Shown piece after piece: positions 23,452-32,880 of a stretch of DNA of 64,000 bases. A program made the translations under genes and the position numbers. Every line of letters begins with the position of its first letter. Position 1 is the first letter of the stretch. The DNA lies in NCBI GenBank assembly GCA_964654285.1, contig CAZZJC010000021.1:1-64000 (forward strand). Direction: 5' to 3'. The DNA is from BJHQ01 sp964654285 (GTDB taxonomy: Bacteria; Planctomycetota; UBA11346). The notes under the pieces were generated by a model that saw only the letters and a program-made list of their open reading frames with translations, was not told where the DNA came from and did not search any database.

Positions 23452-26157
23452 ATGGCCAGTTCCGCCCCGATCGCCGCCCATGTCGTCCATGTCCCGGATC
23501 CGCTGCACCTGCGCGATGAGCTCGCCGGCTTCGCCGACCGCCCACGGCCGGAGGTGGTGGCCGGGGTGAAGGCGCTGCGCCAGCGCGAACTCGCGGCGAT
23601 CGCGCGGACCCAGATCGAGCACTCCAACGAGCTCACCGGCCTCGACACCGCGCTCGCGATCTCGGGCATGACCGACGCGGTGGTACGCGCGCTCGCCCAC
23701 CGCGCCTTCCTGCGCGCGGGCGCGCCGGGCGACTGGTACGACCAGGTCGGCATCTTCGCCATCGGCGGCTATGGCCGGGGCGAGATGAACCCGCACAGCG
23801 ACCTCGACCTCCTGGTGTTCGCCCTCGACCGCCCCTGCCCATGGCTCGACAAGGGCTGGGCCGAACTGCAGACCCTGCTCTGGGACGTGAAATTCCAGGT
23901 CGGCGCATCGAAGCGCGGCGCGGCCGAGCTGTCCCGCATCATCGATGACGATTACGTCACCGCGACCGCGGTGATCGAAGGGCGCTCGATCCTCGCCAGC
24001 GCGGCGGTGGACGCGCGCTTCCTGGAGCTGCTCGCGCGCTTCCGCGACCGCCGCAGCCTGCCTTTCCTGCGCTTCAAGATGGAGGAGCTCGCCAAGCGGC
24101 GCGAGGCCGCCGGCGCCAGCCCGTTCCTGATGGAACCCAACCTGAAGTCGAATCCGGGCTGCCTGCGCGACGTGCAGCTGCTGCGCAACCTCGGCTTCTG
24201 CGTCTCGGGCTCGCGCAACCTCTACCACCTGGAGGAGCTGGAGGTCATCACCCGCGCCGACCTCACCGGGGTCGTCGCGGCCAACGACCATCTGCTGATG
24301 CTGCGCAGCCTGCTGCACTTCCATCACGGCCGGAAGCACGACACCTTCCAGCTCGCGGACCAGGTGCGCATCGCGAAGCAGCTCGGCTATGCCGACGTCA
24401 GCCGGCTGAGCGCGGTCGAGCACTTCATGAAGCTGCACTACGCCAAGGTGCTGCACGTGCACCAGATCGTCGACCTCGCGCTCAGCCGCGCCCGCGCCAA
24501 GGGGCACCTGGGGCGCCGGCCGATCCTGATCAAGACGCGGCGCAGGCTGGATGAGGACTTCGTCGCGGTCGACGGCCAGGTCTATCCCGGCCACGACGCC
24601 TGGTGGCAGAAGCCGGACTGGGTGCGCCGCATCTTTTCCGTCTGCCGCCTCGCCCAGGACCGCAAACTCTCGCTTTCACTGGAGTTCCAGCGCCAGATCC
24701 GGCACCACCTGGATCGCGTCACCGACGAGGTCCGCCACGATGCCGCCACCGCGCAGGCGTTCCTCGCGGTGATGGGCAATCTCGGCCAGGTGCGGCCGAT
24801 CCTCACCGACCTCCACCGCGCCGGGCTGCTCGGGGCCTACCTACCCGAGTTCGGCGTGCTGACCTGCCACATGCAGTTCGACAGCTACCACCAGTACACG
24901 GTGGACGAGCACACCCTGATCGCCCTCGGCAACCTCGACGCGGTCGCCACCGGCCGCGCCCAGGGCGCCCCGGGCATGACCCGCATCCTGCCCGAGGTGC
25001 GGCGCAAGGACCTGCTCGCGCTGTCGCTGCTGCTCCATGACATGGGCAAGTACATGGGCCGCGGCCACGTCGCGCGCGGGGCGATGATGGCGGTCGGCGT
25101 CGGCGAACGCCTGCACCTGGAAAAGGATGCGGCCGACTTCGTGTATTTCCTCGTCGAACGCCATGTGATCCTGTCCGACGCCAGCCGCATGCGCGACTTC
25201 CACCAGCCGTCGTTCCTCGGCCCGTTCGCGCAGAAGATCGGCGACCGCGCCCGGCTCGACGCGCTCTACTGCATGACCTGGTGCGACGCCAAGGCGGTCG
25301 GCGAAGGCATCCTGACCGGCTGGCAGGAGGCCATCCTGGGCGAGCTCTACGAGGCCGTCGCGGCCGAACTGGCCTCGTCGGGTGCACACCGCGCCATCGC
25401 GGTCGAGGACCGCCTCGCGCAGGAGCTGGTCGTCGCCAAGGTCGCCACCCCCGAGGCGCAGGAGTTCATCCGCTCGCTGTCCGGCACCTACCCGCATCAG
25501 GTCGTCGCGGGCGAGATCGTACGCCACTGGCGCGTCCACGCCGAGGCCAAGCGCGACGGCGTCGGCCTGGATCCCGACTTCCGCGACAGCCACGTCCACC
25601 TGGTCGCCGCCGCGCCCGACCGCCACGCCCTGTTCGCCGATGTCACCGCGACCCTGTGCGGCCACGGCTTCGACGTGATCGACGCCCGCACCTGGGTCAC
25701 CGCCAACGCCATGGTGATCTACAGCTTCCGCCTCGCCTCGATCTTCCCGGCGAAGCTGCGCGAGGATTCCACCTGGGCCGCGCTCAAACGCGACCTCATC
25801 GCGGTGGTCGGCGGCAGGCTGGATGCGCGCACCCTGCTCGAACGCCGGCGCAAGACCTTCACCGACAAGCCCGCCGACAGCGGCTTCGACGACCCGGCGG
25901 TGAAACTGGAAGGCGTCACCAGCGACACCCACACCATCGTCGACGTCCACACCAAGGACGAGGTCGGCCTGCTGTCGCGCCTATGCCGCGAGATCAGCGA
26001 CGCCGGCATCGAGATCGGCCACGCCTGCATCAACACCATGGGCGATGTCGCCGTCGACGTGTTCTACGTCCAGCGCCAGGGCCGGAAGCTGGATGAAGCC
26101 GAGGCCGAGGACCTGCGCGGGCGGCTGATCCGGATGCTGAACCTCAAGACGGCGTGA
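23452..26157 (+). CDS. glnD: Bifunctional PII uridylyltransferase / uridylyl-removing enzyme
   Basis: Senses glutamine and controls PII protein, and through it glutamine synthetase and nitrogen genes. The 901-residue protein has all expected parts: the nucleotidyltransferase site GGYGRGEMNPHSDLDLL, the GlnD helical linker with MEPNLKSNPGCLRDVQ, the HD domain with YTVDEHT and LLLHDMGKYMGRGH, and two C-terminal ACT domains (about 710-790, VAAAPDRHALFADVTATL; about 825-895, DVHTKDEVGLLSRL). The 23452 ATG gives the natural length; an earlier start at 23389 would leave only about 40 bases for two promoters. No glnB or glnE lies in the window. Confidence 0.95.
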   Translation: MASSAPIAAHVVHVPDPLHLRDELAGFADRPRPEVVAGVKALRQRELAAIARTQIEHSNELTGLDTALAISGMTDAVVRALAHRAFLRAGAPGDWYDQVGIFAIGGYGRGEMNPHSDLDLLVFALDRPCPWLDKGWAELQTLLWDVKFQVGASKRGAAELSRIIDDDYVTATAVIEGRSILASAAVDARFLELLARFRDRRSLPFLRFKMEELAKRREAAGASPFLMEPNLKSNPGCLRDVQLLRNLGFCVSGSRNLYHLEELEVITRADLTGVVAANDHLLMLRSLLHFHHGRKHDTFQLADQVRIAKQLGYADVSRLSAVEHFMKLHYAKVLHVHQIVDLALSRARAKGHLGRRPILIKTRRRLDEDFVAVDGQVYPGHDAWWQKPDWVRRIFSVCRLAQDRKLSLSLEFQRQIRHHLDRVTDEVRHDAATAQAFLAVMGNLGQVRPILTDLHRAGLLGAYLPEFGVLTCHMQFDSYHQYTVDEHTLIALGNLDAVATGRAQGAPGMTRILPEVRRKDLLALSLLLHDMGKYMGRGHVARGAMMAVGVGERLHLEKDAADFVYFLVERHVILSDASRMRDFHQPSFLGPFAQKIGDRARLDALYCMTWCDAKAVGEGILTGWQEAILGELYEAVAAELASSGAHRAIAVEDRLAQELVVAKVATPEAQEFIRSLSGTYPHQVVAGEIVRHWRVHAEAKRDGVGLDPDFRDSHVHLVAAAPDRHALFADVTATLCGHGFDVIDARTWVTANAMVIYSFRLASIFPAKLREDSTWAALKRDLIAVVGGRLDARTLLERRRKTFTDKPADSGFDDPAVKLEGVTSDTHTIVDVHTKDEVGLLSRLCREISDAGIEIGHACINTMGDVAVDVFYVQRQGRKLDEAEAEDLRGRLIRMLNLKTA

Positions 26158-26169
26158 ACCGGGGCGCAG

Positions 26170-26928
26170 TCAACGCAGGATCAACTGCATCCCCTCGAAC
26201 CGGTGCGCGTCGCGCAACTGCCCCGCCGTCAGGATGCGGATACCACTGAGCGGATCCGCGATCTCCCAGGCATCGCCCTTGCGACCGAGGACGGCCACGA
26301 AGTGCCCGGATCCTCCGACCATGATGCCGATGATCGCGTTGGGGCGGATGTCCTGGCGATCGAAGCGGAACTCGACGGCGAAGCCCAGCGACCGCGCATA
26401 GCGAGCCAGGTACCAGAGTTCGCTACCACTGCCGCTGGTGAAGCAGGATTCCGCGATCCTGCGTTCATCGACGATGACGCCGTGGTGATGCAGAAGGCTG
26501 GCAAGCGACGCCGGACCGCAGGTGCTGCTGGTCGACTGCAGGCAGACCGGCCCGTTCCAGCGGTCGTGGAATTGACCCGGATCCACGGGGGACAGCAGCG
26601 GTTTCACCCAGGGCAGGCCTACGAAGACGAACGACAGGAAGGCCGTCACCCCCACGCCGCATGGGCGGATCCAACCCTTTGCCGTGGCCACAAGGTGTCC
26701 GACCAGCAGGCCGGACAACGTCGGGACGAAATCAGTCCACACCCACGAACGGTAGGTGAAGTAACCGGCCCAGTGGTCGAACCAGTGGGCGTAGTGGAGG
26801 GCATTGGCAGAGGCGACAAGGAAGAAGAGGAGACAAAGCGGTCTGACCCAGGCGGCTCGTCCGAGGTAAAACCCCAGGACCAGAAGCATCGACCAGATCA
26901 ATGCAGAACAGCAGACGATGCTCGTCAC
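26170..26928 (-). CDS. Membrane protein with C39-like cysteine peptidase domain
   Basis: A 252-residue protein with four likely transmembrane helices in the first 115 residues and a C39-like papain-fold domain after it. The candidate catalytic set is complete: Gln in CLQSTSS, Cys in STCGPASLASLLHHHG, His in GSGHFVAVLG and Asp in IADPLSG. C39 domains usually cleave double-glycine leaders or, when alone, other substrates. No ABC transporter or peptide precursor is adjacent, so bacteriocin export is not supported. It starts with GTG. It is convergent with glnD (12 bases between) and follows a small membrane protein gene on the same strand with 22 bases between. Confidence 0.78.
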   Translation of the reverse strand: MTSIVCCSALIWSMLLVLGFYLGRAAWVRPLCLLFFLVASANALHYAHWFDHWAGYFTYRSWVWTDFVPTLSGLLVGHLVATAKGWIRPCGVGVTAFLSFVFVGLPWVKPLLSPVDPGQFHDRWNGPVCLQSTSSTCGPASLASLLHHHGVIVDERRIAESCFTSGSGSELWYLARYARSLGFAVEFRFDRQDIRPNAIIGIMVGGSGHFVAVLGRKGDAWEIADPLSGIRILTAGQLRDAHRFEGMQLILR

Positions 26929-26950
26929 GATTCCGCCCTGAGGGCTGCTT

Positions 26951-27364
26951 TCAGCCGTGTTTCGCCATGGAGCTGATCAGGAGCCACAAGCCCAGGATGA
27001 CGTTCAGGCCCAGGCCGATGCCGGCGACGATCCGGTTCGAGCGTTTGACGACCAGGCCGATGATCCCCAGCACGGTGCCGCCGATGGGGAAGAGCAGGGA
27101 GGCGAGTCCGATCAGTCCGCCTGCCGCAAGGCCGTTCAGGTTCTGGCTGCGGGCCGAATCCATCATCAAGCCCATGGCCAGGAACATTCCGAGCCAGAAC
27201 AGCACGAAGCAGACGATGGACAGGATGCCCAGGGTCGGCCTGGTCCCCGTGGGCTTTTTCCGCCGGCTGAATCCCCGTGTCTGGGGCTGACGGCCCGGGG
27301 CCGGAACCCGGTTCTGGGTCGCGGGTCTGACGGTCCGATAGGAAGTGCGCGTGGCATAGGTCAT
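26951..27364 (-). CDS. Small membrane protein, DUF4190-like
   Basis: A 137-residue protein with a basic, disordered N-terminus (about 1-45, rich in Arg, Thr and Pro) followed by two to three hydrophobic helices: LGILSIVCFVLFWLGMFLAM, then ALSG-like GGLIGLASLLFPIGGTVLGI and GIGLGLNVILGLWLLI. Short proteins of this layout are usually labelled DUF4190 and have no known function. I chose the ATG at 27364; the in-frame frame to 27706 runs antisense into the sirtuin gene and is a shadow. It probably forms a two-gene unit with the C39-like membrane protein. Confidence 0.7.
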   Translation of the reverse strand: MTYATRTSYRTVRPATQNRVPAPGRQPQTRGFSRRKKPTGTRPTLGILSIVCFVLFWLGMFLAMGLMMDSARSQNLNGLAAGGLIGLASLLFPIGGTVLGIIGLVVKRSNRIVAGIGLGLNVILGLWLLISSMAKHG

Positions 27365-27545
27365 GGGGGCGTTCCTGAAGATGCGCGGTGGAATAGCTTC
27401 CGGGCGATGATCGGCAAGGATGGGCTGCTTCGCGCGTCCGTGCTCGGGCGCAGCGGCGACGATCGTGGCGGCTGCACGTCCGGGCCGGACCGGTGCCGGC
27501 TTTCGCCCCGGTGGCGTTTCCCGGTTTCGGCCTAGCCTTCCCGCC

Positions 27546-28343
27546 GTGCCGTCATCCTCGTCCCATGCCATCCAGGGGGGCATCGCCGCCGCCGCCCGCG
27601 CGCTGGCGGCGTGCACGCGCCTGCTCGTGCTGACCGGGGCCGGGTCGAGCAAGGATGCGGGCGTGCCGACCTTCCGCTGCGCAGATGGGCTCTGGCGCGA
27701 CCACAAACCGGAGGATCTCGCCGCTCCGGAAGGGTTCGCCCGCGATCCCGACCTGGTCTGGGACTGGTATCGCGAACGCCGCCTGCTGGTCGCCCGGGCG
27801 AAGCCCCATGTCGGTCAGCGTGCCATCGCCCTGCTGCAGCAGCATTTCCCTGCACCGGGCCGGGTGCTGGTGGCGACCACCAACGAGGACGACCTGCTCG
27901 ACCGGGCCGGCGTCGAAGGGGTCGTGCACCTGCACGGCTCGCTCTTCGAGACCGCGTGCGCCGCCGGGTGCGGCTGGCGGCACCAGGACGCCCTCGACAA
28001 CGGCCTGAGCATGCAGCCGTGCCCGGCCTGCGGGGCGCGCACGCGGCCGGGTTCGACCTGGTACGGCGAGTCGCTGCCGGCCGGGGTGCTCGAAGCCATC
28101 GCCGCGTTCAAGCCGGACGGCTGCCTGCTGGTCGGGTCGTCGTGCCTGGTGCAGCCGACCTCGGTGATCGCACCCGAACTGATCGCCGCCGGCTGCCCGG
28201 TGGTCGAGATCAACCCGGAAGAGACCCCGATCTCGCCGCTCGCCGCGTGCAGCCTGCGCGCCAAGGCCAAGGACGCGATCCCGCCGCTCGTCGACCTGCT
28301 GACCTCGCCGACCGTGCGGGACCAGAAGCGGCGGATCACCTGA
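27546..28343 (+). CDS. Sirtuin-family NAD-dependent protein deacylase
   Basis: Removes acyl groups from lysines using NAD. The 265-residue protein has the NAD-binding GAGSSKDAGVPTFR (canonical GAGxSxxSGIPxFR), TTNEDDL (TQNID position), HLHGS with the catalytic His, and a four-Cys zinc site (ACAAGC and PCPACG). VWDWYRERR carries the Tyr and Arg that in class III sirtuins favour acidic acyl groups such as succinyl, so desuccinylase activity is possible. It starts with GTG at 27546; I see no strong ribosome site, so an earlier start is possible. TilS-GlmU begins six bases after its stop. Confidence 0.85.
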   Translation: MPSSSSHAIQGGIAAAARALAACTRLLVLTGAGSSKDAGVPTFRCADGLWRDHKPEDLAAPEGFARDPDLVWDWYRERRLLVARAKPHVGQRAIALLQQHFPAPGRVLVATTNEDDLLDRAGVEGVVHLHGSLFETACAAGCGWRHQDALDNGLSMQPCPACGARTRPGSTWYGESLPAGVLEAIAAFKPDGCLLVGSSCLVQPTSVIAPELIAAGCPVVEINPEETPISPLAACSLRAKAKDAIPPLVDLLTSPTVRDQKRRIT

Positions 28344-28349
28344 CCCGCC

Positions 28350-30089
28350 GTGCTCGACGCCAGCCTCCTTCCCCCGCCGCCGGCGCGGCTGGTCGTCGCG
28401 GTAAGCGGTGGCGCGGATTCCTGCGCCCTGTGGGATCTGCTGCTGGCTGACGGCCGCTGGCCGCTGCTCATCTGGCATCTCGACCATGGCCTGCGACCGG
28501 AAGCGGCGGCGGACGCGGCGTTCGTGCGCAAGCGCGCGGAGCACTACTGCGCCCAGGGGAAGAGCGCGGACATCATCGTCGAATCCGCCGATGTGGCCGC
28601 GCTGGCCCGGGCCTGGGGCTGCGGCCTGGAGGAAGCCGGCCGCCGGCACCGCTATGAGCGCCTGGCCGCCGTGGCGCTGGCCCACGGCGGCCAGGCGGTC
28701 TGCACCGCGCACCACGCCGACGACCAGGCCGAGACCGTGCTCGCGCACCTGCTGCGCGGCGCCGGGCCGGTCGGGCTGGCGGGCATCCCGCCGCAGCGCG
28801 AGCTCGTGCCCGGCGTCCTGCTGGTCCGGCCGCTGCTCGGCGCCGGTCGGGCGCACCTGCGGCAGCACCTGGAACAGCGCGATCTTTCCTGGCGTGAAGA
28901 CGGCAGCAACGCGGACGTGCGCTGGCAACGCAACCGCCTGCGCCAGCGCGTGCTGCCGGACCTGGAACGGGCCTGCCCCGGCATCGGCGCGGCCTTGGCC
29001 GCAGCGGCGGCCGACGCCCGGAAGCAGGTCGATCGCGGAGCGGCCCTGGTCGCTGCGGCCTGGCATGAGGACGCCGAGGGGCTCGATCTGCGACCGCTGC
29101 TCGCGCTCGATCGCCCGGTGCGGCTGCTGGCCTGGCGCCGGCTGCTGGTGCGGCTCGGCCTGCCGCTCAGCCGCCCGCACCTGGAGCGGCTGGAGGCGGT
29201 CGCTTCCGGGCCGCCGGACCGCCGGCTGGGACTCAGGGGGTGGGAACTCTGGCGCCGGCAAGGACGACTGCGCTGGCGCCCGGCCCCGCTTGCGCGCAAG
29301 GCCCCACGGACGCAGTCTGCTGCCATCATGTCGACCACCGCCGTCATCCTCGCCGCGGGCAAAGGCACGCGGATGAACTCCGATCTCGCCAAGGTGCTGC
29401 ATCCGCTCGCCGGCCGGCCGCTGGTGGCGCATGTGCTGGATGCCTGCCGCGTCGCCGGCATCGACCAGACCGTGGTCGTGGTGGGCTGGCAGCGTGAACA
29501 GGTCGAGGCCGCGGTGGCGCGCTGGCGGCCGACCTGCGTCGTGCAGGACCGCCAGCTCGGCACCGGCCACGCGGTGCTGGTCAGCGAATCCGCGGTGAAA
29601 GGCGACGATGTCGTGGTGCTCTGCGGCGACTCGCCGCTCATCCCCGGCCATCTCCTGCGCGAGCTGATGCGCACCCACAAGGAATCCGGCGCGGCCTGCA
29701 CCGCGGTCGCGGCGCGGATGAAGGATCCCACCGGCTACGGCCGGATGGTGGTCGATGCCGCCGGCAACCTGGTCCGCATCGTCGAACAGCGCGACGCCAG
29801 CCCGGACGAGCAGAGGATCGATCTGATCAACAGCGGCCTCTACGCCTTCCGCCGCGCCGATCTGTTCCGCTGCCTGCATCAGGTCCGGCCGACGAACGCC
29901 CAGGGCGAATACTACCTGACCGACGTGGTGAGGATGCTGGTCGAGGAGCGCGCCAAGGTCGGCATGAAGGTCTGCGAAAGCCCGTCCCTGATCCTCGGGA
30001 TCAACACCCCCGCCGATCTGCAGTTGGCGGCGCGCATCTACGCGGAGAAATCCGAGACGTTGGCGATGGACCCGGCCGACAGCCCATGA
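28350..30089 (+). CDS. TilS--GlmU N-domain fusion
   Basis: One 579-residue frame holds two enzymes. Residues 1-320 are tRNA(Ile)-lysidine synthase: PP-loop AVSGGADSCALWDLL, HLDHGLR, and TAHHADDQAETVLAHLLRG. It would modify the AUA-reading anticodon. Residues 327-579 are the pyrophosphorylase half of GlmU: MSTTAVILAAGKGTRMNSDL, QLGTGHAVLVSE and VLCGDSPLIPGH, making UDP-GlcNAc from GlcNAc-1-phosphate. No stop lies between; the linker (about 310-326, APLARKAPRTQSAAI) looks like former intergenic DNA. The ATG at 29328 could still start a separate GlmU, but it has no clear ribosome site. The GlmU half lacks the C-terminal acetyltransferase helix. Confidence 0.85.
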   Translation: MLDASLLPPPPARLVVAVSGGADSCALWDLLLADGRWPLLIWHLDHGLRPEAAADAAFVRKRAEHYCAQGKSADIIVESADVAALARAWGCGLEEAGRRHRYERLAAVALAHGGQAVCTAHHADDQAETVLAHLLRGAGPVGLAGIPPQRELVPGVLLVRPLLGAGRAHLRQHLEQRDLSWREDGSNADVRWQRNRLRQRVLPDLERACPGIGAALAAAAADARKQVDRGAALVAAAWHEDAEGLDLRPLLALDRPVRLLAWRRLLVRLGLPLSRPHLERLEAVASGPPDRRLGLRGWELWRRQGRLRWRPAPLARKAPRTQSAAIMSTTAVILAAGKGTRMNSDLAKVLHPLAGRPLVAHVLDACRVAGIDQTVVVVGWQREQVEAAVARWRPTCVVQDRQLGTGHAVLVSESAVKGDDVVVLCGDSPLIPGHLLRELMRTHKESGAACTAVAARMKDPTGYGRMVVDAAGNLVRIVEQRDASPDEQRIDLINSGLYAFRRADLFRCLHQVRPTNAQGEYYLTDVVRMLVEERAKVGMKVCESPSLILGINTPADLQLAARIYAEKSETLAMDPADSP

Positions 30090-30105
30090 ATCGACCGGGG
30101 CCACG

Positions 30106-31659
30106 GTGACCACCATCCGTTTCGCCGATGGCACCCTGACCCTGCATGAGGCCGAACCGGCCGCGCTGGCGGCCCTGGGCGCGTTGGCGGTCGCCGACCC
30201 GCGCATCGGCGGCCACCGCGCCCGCGCCTGCGACTACGCCGAGATCCTGCGCCGCCTGCACGGCCGTCACGCCTACCGCGACGAGGCGCGGCAGTACCGC
30301 GAGCTGGACCTCACCGAGCACGAAACGCTGCCGCTGCGCGAGTATCAGCGTCTCGCCCTTGCGGCCTGGAGCACCGGACGCAAGCGCGGCGTGGTGGTGC
30401 TGCCTACCGGCGCGGGCAAGACCTACGTCGCCCTCCAGGCGATGCTCCTGGCGAAGCGCTCGACCCTGGTGCTCGCCCCGACCATCGACCTGGTGCAGCA
30501 GTGGGCGGGCGATCTCGGCCGCCGCCTGCGGGTGCCGATCGGGGTCTACGGCGGCGGCGAGAAGCGGCTGGAGGACATCACGGTCTCGACCTACGATTCC
30601 GCCGTGCTGTTCATGCCGTTCCACGGCAACCGCTTCGGCCTGCTGGTCTTCGACGAATGCCACCACCTGCCCGCGCTGGTCACCGCCGGCGCGGCGGAGC
30701 AGTGCCTGGCCCCGTTCCGCCTTGGCCTGACCGCCACCCCCGAACGCACCGACGGCCAGCACGCCCGCCTCGACGACCTCATCGGACCGGAGGTGCACCG
30801 GTCGCACATCGGCGAACTCGAAGGCCGATTCCTCGCGTCCTACCAGGCGGAGGTGCTGGAGGTCGCCCTCGATCCCGACGAGGCGGCCGCCTACCGCGAG
30901 GCGCGGGCCGAATACGTGGCCTTCATCCGCACCCACGGCATCGATTTCTCCGCCCCCGACGGCTGGGCCCAGTTCCTCGCCGCCGCCGGGCGCTCTCCCG
31001 AGGGCCGCCAGGCGATGCGGGCCTACCGCGAGCAGCGCCGCCTGGCGCGCTCCGGCCGCGCCAAGCTGCGCGCGCTCTGGCAGCTCCTGCGCGAGCACGC
31101 CGGCGAACGCTGCCTGGTGTTCACCGACGACAACGACACCGCCTACCGCATCGGCAGCGAGTTCGTCCTGCCGGTGCTGACCCACCACACCAAGGGCGGC
31201 GAGCGCAAGCGGCTGCTCGACGCCTTCCGCGCCGGCGCCCTGCCGGTGCTGGTCACCAGCAAGGTGCTGAACGAGGGGGTCGACGTGCCCGAGGCGTCGG
31301 TGGGCATCATCGTGAGCGGCTCCGGCAGCGTGCGCGAGCACGTCCAGCGCCTCGGCCGATTGCTGCGGCCGAAGCAGGGCAAGACCGCGATCCTCTACGA
31401 GCTCATCGCGGCCGGCACGGCCGAGGCGTACACCTCGCAGCGGCGGCGCTCGCACGCGGCTTTTGGCGAGCAAGTCCGGAACGGCGAGCAGGTCCGGACT
31501 GGCGACCAGGTCCGCAACGGCGGCGAAGTCCGCAGCTATGGCCCGAACCGGATGGGCGGACCAGCGCGCAAGCCCCGCGAGGATCCCGGCGACGACGGGG
31601 TTCCCGAGGCCGACGCGGAGTGGCCGGAAGACCTCTTTTCCCACGCCGACACCGACTGA
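30106..31659 (+). CDS. XPB-like superfamily 2 DNA helicase
   Basis: A 517-residue helicase. A small N-terminal domain (1-75) precedes motor domain 1 with Walker A VVLPTGAGKTYVA, Walker B LLVFDECHHL (DEAH variant DECH), and LGLTATPERTDG; motor domain 2 has LVFTDDND, TKVLNEGVDVPE and the Arg motif QRLGRLLRPKQGK. The insert around GIDFSAPDGWAQFLAAAG is typical of XPB-type proteins from bacteria. The last 60 residues are a low-complexity tail built on four six-residue repeats. It starts with GTG 16 bases after the TilS-GlmU stop. It is likely in DNA repair or a similar process; no nuclease partner is adjacent. Confidence 0.88.
   Translation: MTTIRFADGTLTLHEAEPAALAALGALAVADPRIGGHRARACDYAEILRRLHGRHAYRDEARQYRELDLTEHETLPLREYQRLALAAWSTGRKRGVVVLPTGAGKTYVALQAMLLAKRSTLVLAPTIDLVQQWAGDLGRRLRVPIGVYGGGEKRLEDITVSTYDSAVLFMPFHGNRFGLLVFDECHHLPALVTAGAAEQCLAPFRLGLTATPERTDGQHARLDDLIGPEVHRSHIGELEGRFLASYQAEVLEVALDPDEAAAYREARAEYVAFIRTHGIDFSAPDGWAQFLAAAGRSPEGRQAMRAYREQRRLARSGRAKLRALWQLLREHAGERCLVFTDDNDTAYRIGSEFVLPVLTHHTKGGERKRLLDAFRAGALPVLVTSKVLNEGVDVPEASVGIIVSGSGSVREHVQRLGRLLRPKQGKTAILYELIAAGTAEAYTSQRRRSHAAFGEQVRNGEQVRTGDQVRNGGEVRSYGPNRMGGPARKPREDPGDDGVPEADAEWPEDLFSHADTD
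31464..31535 (+). repeat. Four 18-base repeats in the helicase tail
   Basis: Codes GEQVRN, GEQVRT, GDQVRN and GGEVRS in a row. Units drift by a few bases and would allow slippage in steps of six residues without frame change. Confidence 0.8.
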
Positions 31660-31738
31660 CGCGACGCCCGGCCGGACCGCCCAGCGGCGGGCGGGCACGG
31701 TTGCACCCGTGCCGCGTCCGGCGTAAGGTGCCGATGGC

Positions 31739-32791
31739 ATGCGCCTCCTCGACCGAATCCTCGGCATGTTCAGCCTCGATCTCGGGATCGACCTGGGCAC
31801 CGCCAACACCCTGGTCGCGGTGCAGGGACGCGGGGTGGTGATCTGCGAACCGAGCGTGGTCGCGGTCAAGCGCGGCACCAAGCAGGTGCTGATGGACGGC
31901 AACGCGGTCGGCGACCAGGCCAAGATCATGCTCGGCAAGAACCCGGGCAACATCGACGTGGTGCGGCCGATGAAGGACGGCGTCATCGCCGATCTGGAGA
32001 TCACCGAGGCGATGCTGCGCTACTTCATCCGCAAGGCCAACGGCCGGCGCGGGATGTTCCGCCCGCGCCTGGTGATCGCGGTGCCGTCGGGCCTCAACGA
32101 GGTGGAAAAGGGCGCGGTCACCAACAGCGCGATGAACTCCGGCGCGCGCGAGGTCTTCCTCATCGCCCAGCCGATGGCGGCGGCGATCGGCGCCGGCCTG
32201 CCGGTGGCCGATCCGATCGGCTCGATGATCGTCGACATCGGCGGCGGCACGACCGAGGTCGCGGTGATCTCGCTCGCCGGCATCGTCGCGAGCGAATCGG
32301 TGCGGGTGGCCGGCGACGAACTCAACCATGCCATCATCAAGTACCTGAAATCGCAGTATTCCGTCGTGGTCGGCGAGAACACCGCCGAGATGGTCAAATG
32401 CCAGATCGGCTGCGCCCAGCCGCTCGCGGACGAAGCCAGGATGACCATCCGCGGCCGCGACCTGCGCACCGGCATGCCGCGCTCGATCGAGGTCACCTCG
32501 ACCGAGGCGCTGGAAGCCCTGCGCCCGTCGGTGCAGACCATCGTCAACTCCATCAAGATGGTGCTCGAACGCACCCAGCCCGAACTCGCCGCCGACCTCA
32601 TCGAACGCGGCATCGTCATGGCCGGCGGCACCAGCCAGCTGCACGGCCTGTGCGAACTCGTCGCCCAGGAGACCGGCCTGCCGGTGCGCATGGCGCAGGA
32701 TCCGATGACCTGCGTCGCGCGCGGCTGCGCCGCCCTGCTCGACAACCTCGATGCGCTGTCCCAGATTCTGGAGACGGGGACGGAGCAGTAG
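31739..32791 (+). CDS. mreB: Rod shape-determining protein MreB
   Basis: Actin-like filament protein that guides cell-wall synthesis beneath the inner membrane. The 350-residue protein has the phosphate 1 loop LGIDLGTANTLV, phosphate 2 MIVDIGGGTTEVAVISLAG, connect 2 and adenosine motif MAGGTSQLHGL, and EPSVVAV near the start. The N-terminal MRLLDRILGMF can form a membrane-binding amphipathic helix. No mreC, mreD, rodA or pbp2 follows; a broken ORF6N gene lies downstream instead. Possession of mreB supports a rod-like cell with peptidoglycan. Confidence 0.96.
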   Translation: MRLLDRILGMFSLDLGIDLGTANTLVAVQGRGVVICEPSVVAVKRGTKQVLMDGNAVGDQAKIMLGKNPGNIDVVRPMKDGVIADLEITEAMLRYFIRKANGRRGMFRPRLVIAVPSGLNEVEKGAVTNSAMNSGAREVFLIAQPMAAAIGAGLPVADPIGSMIVDIGGGTTEVAVISLAGIVASESVRVAGDELNHAIIKYLKSQYSVVVGENTAEMVKCQIGCAQPLADEARMTIRGRDLRTGMPRSIEVTSTEALEALRPSVQTIVNSIKMVLERTQPELAADLIERGIVMAGGTSQLHGLCELVAQETGLPVRMAQDPMTCVARGCAALLDNLDALSQILETGTEQ

Positions 32792-32880
32792 CCGGCCCTG
32801 CACCGGTAATCGGTGGACGGGCTTGTCGTCGGAGCAGGAATTTCTTGCCTGCGGAGGCGATCCGCCAAGTCTACGCACCC

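Noticed and set aside
26170..26928. Bacteriocin processing transporter
   Set aside because: A C39-like domain is present, but no ABC ATPase domain, no precursor peptide and no exporter lie nearby.
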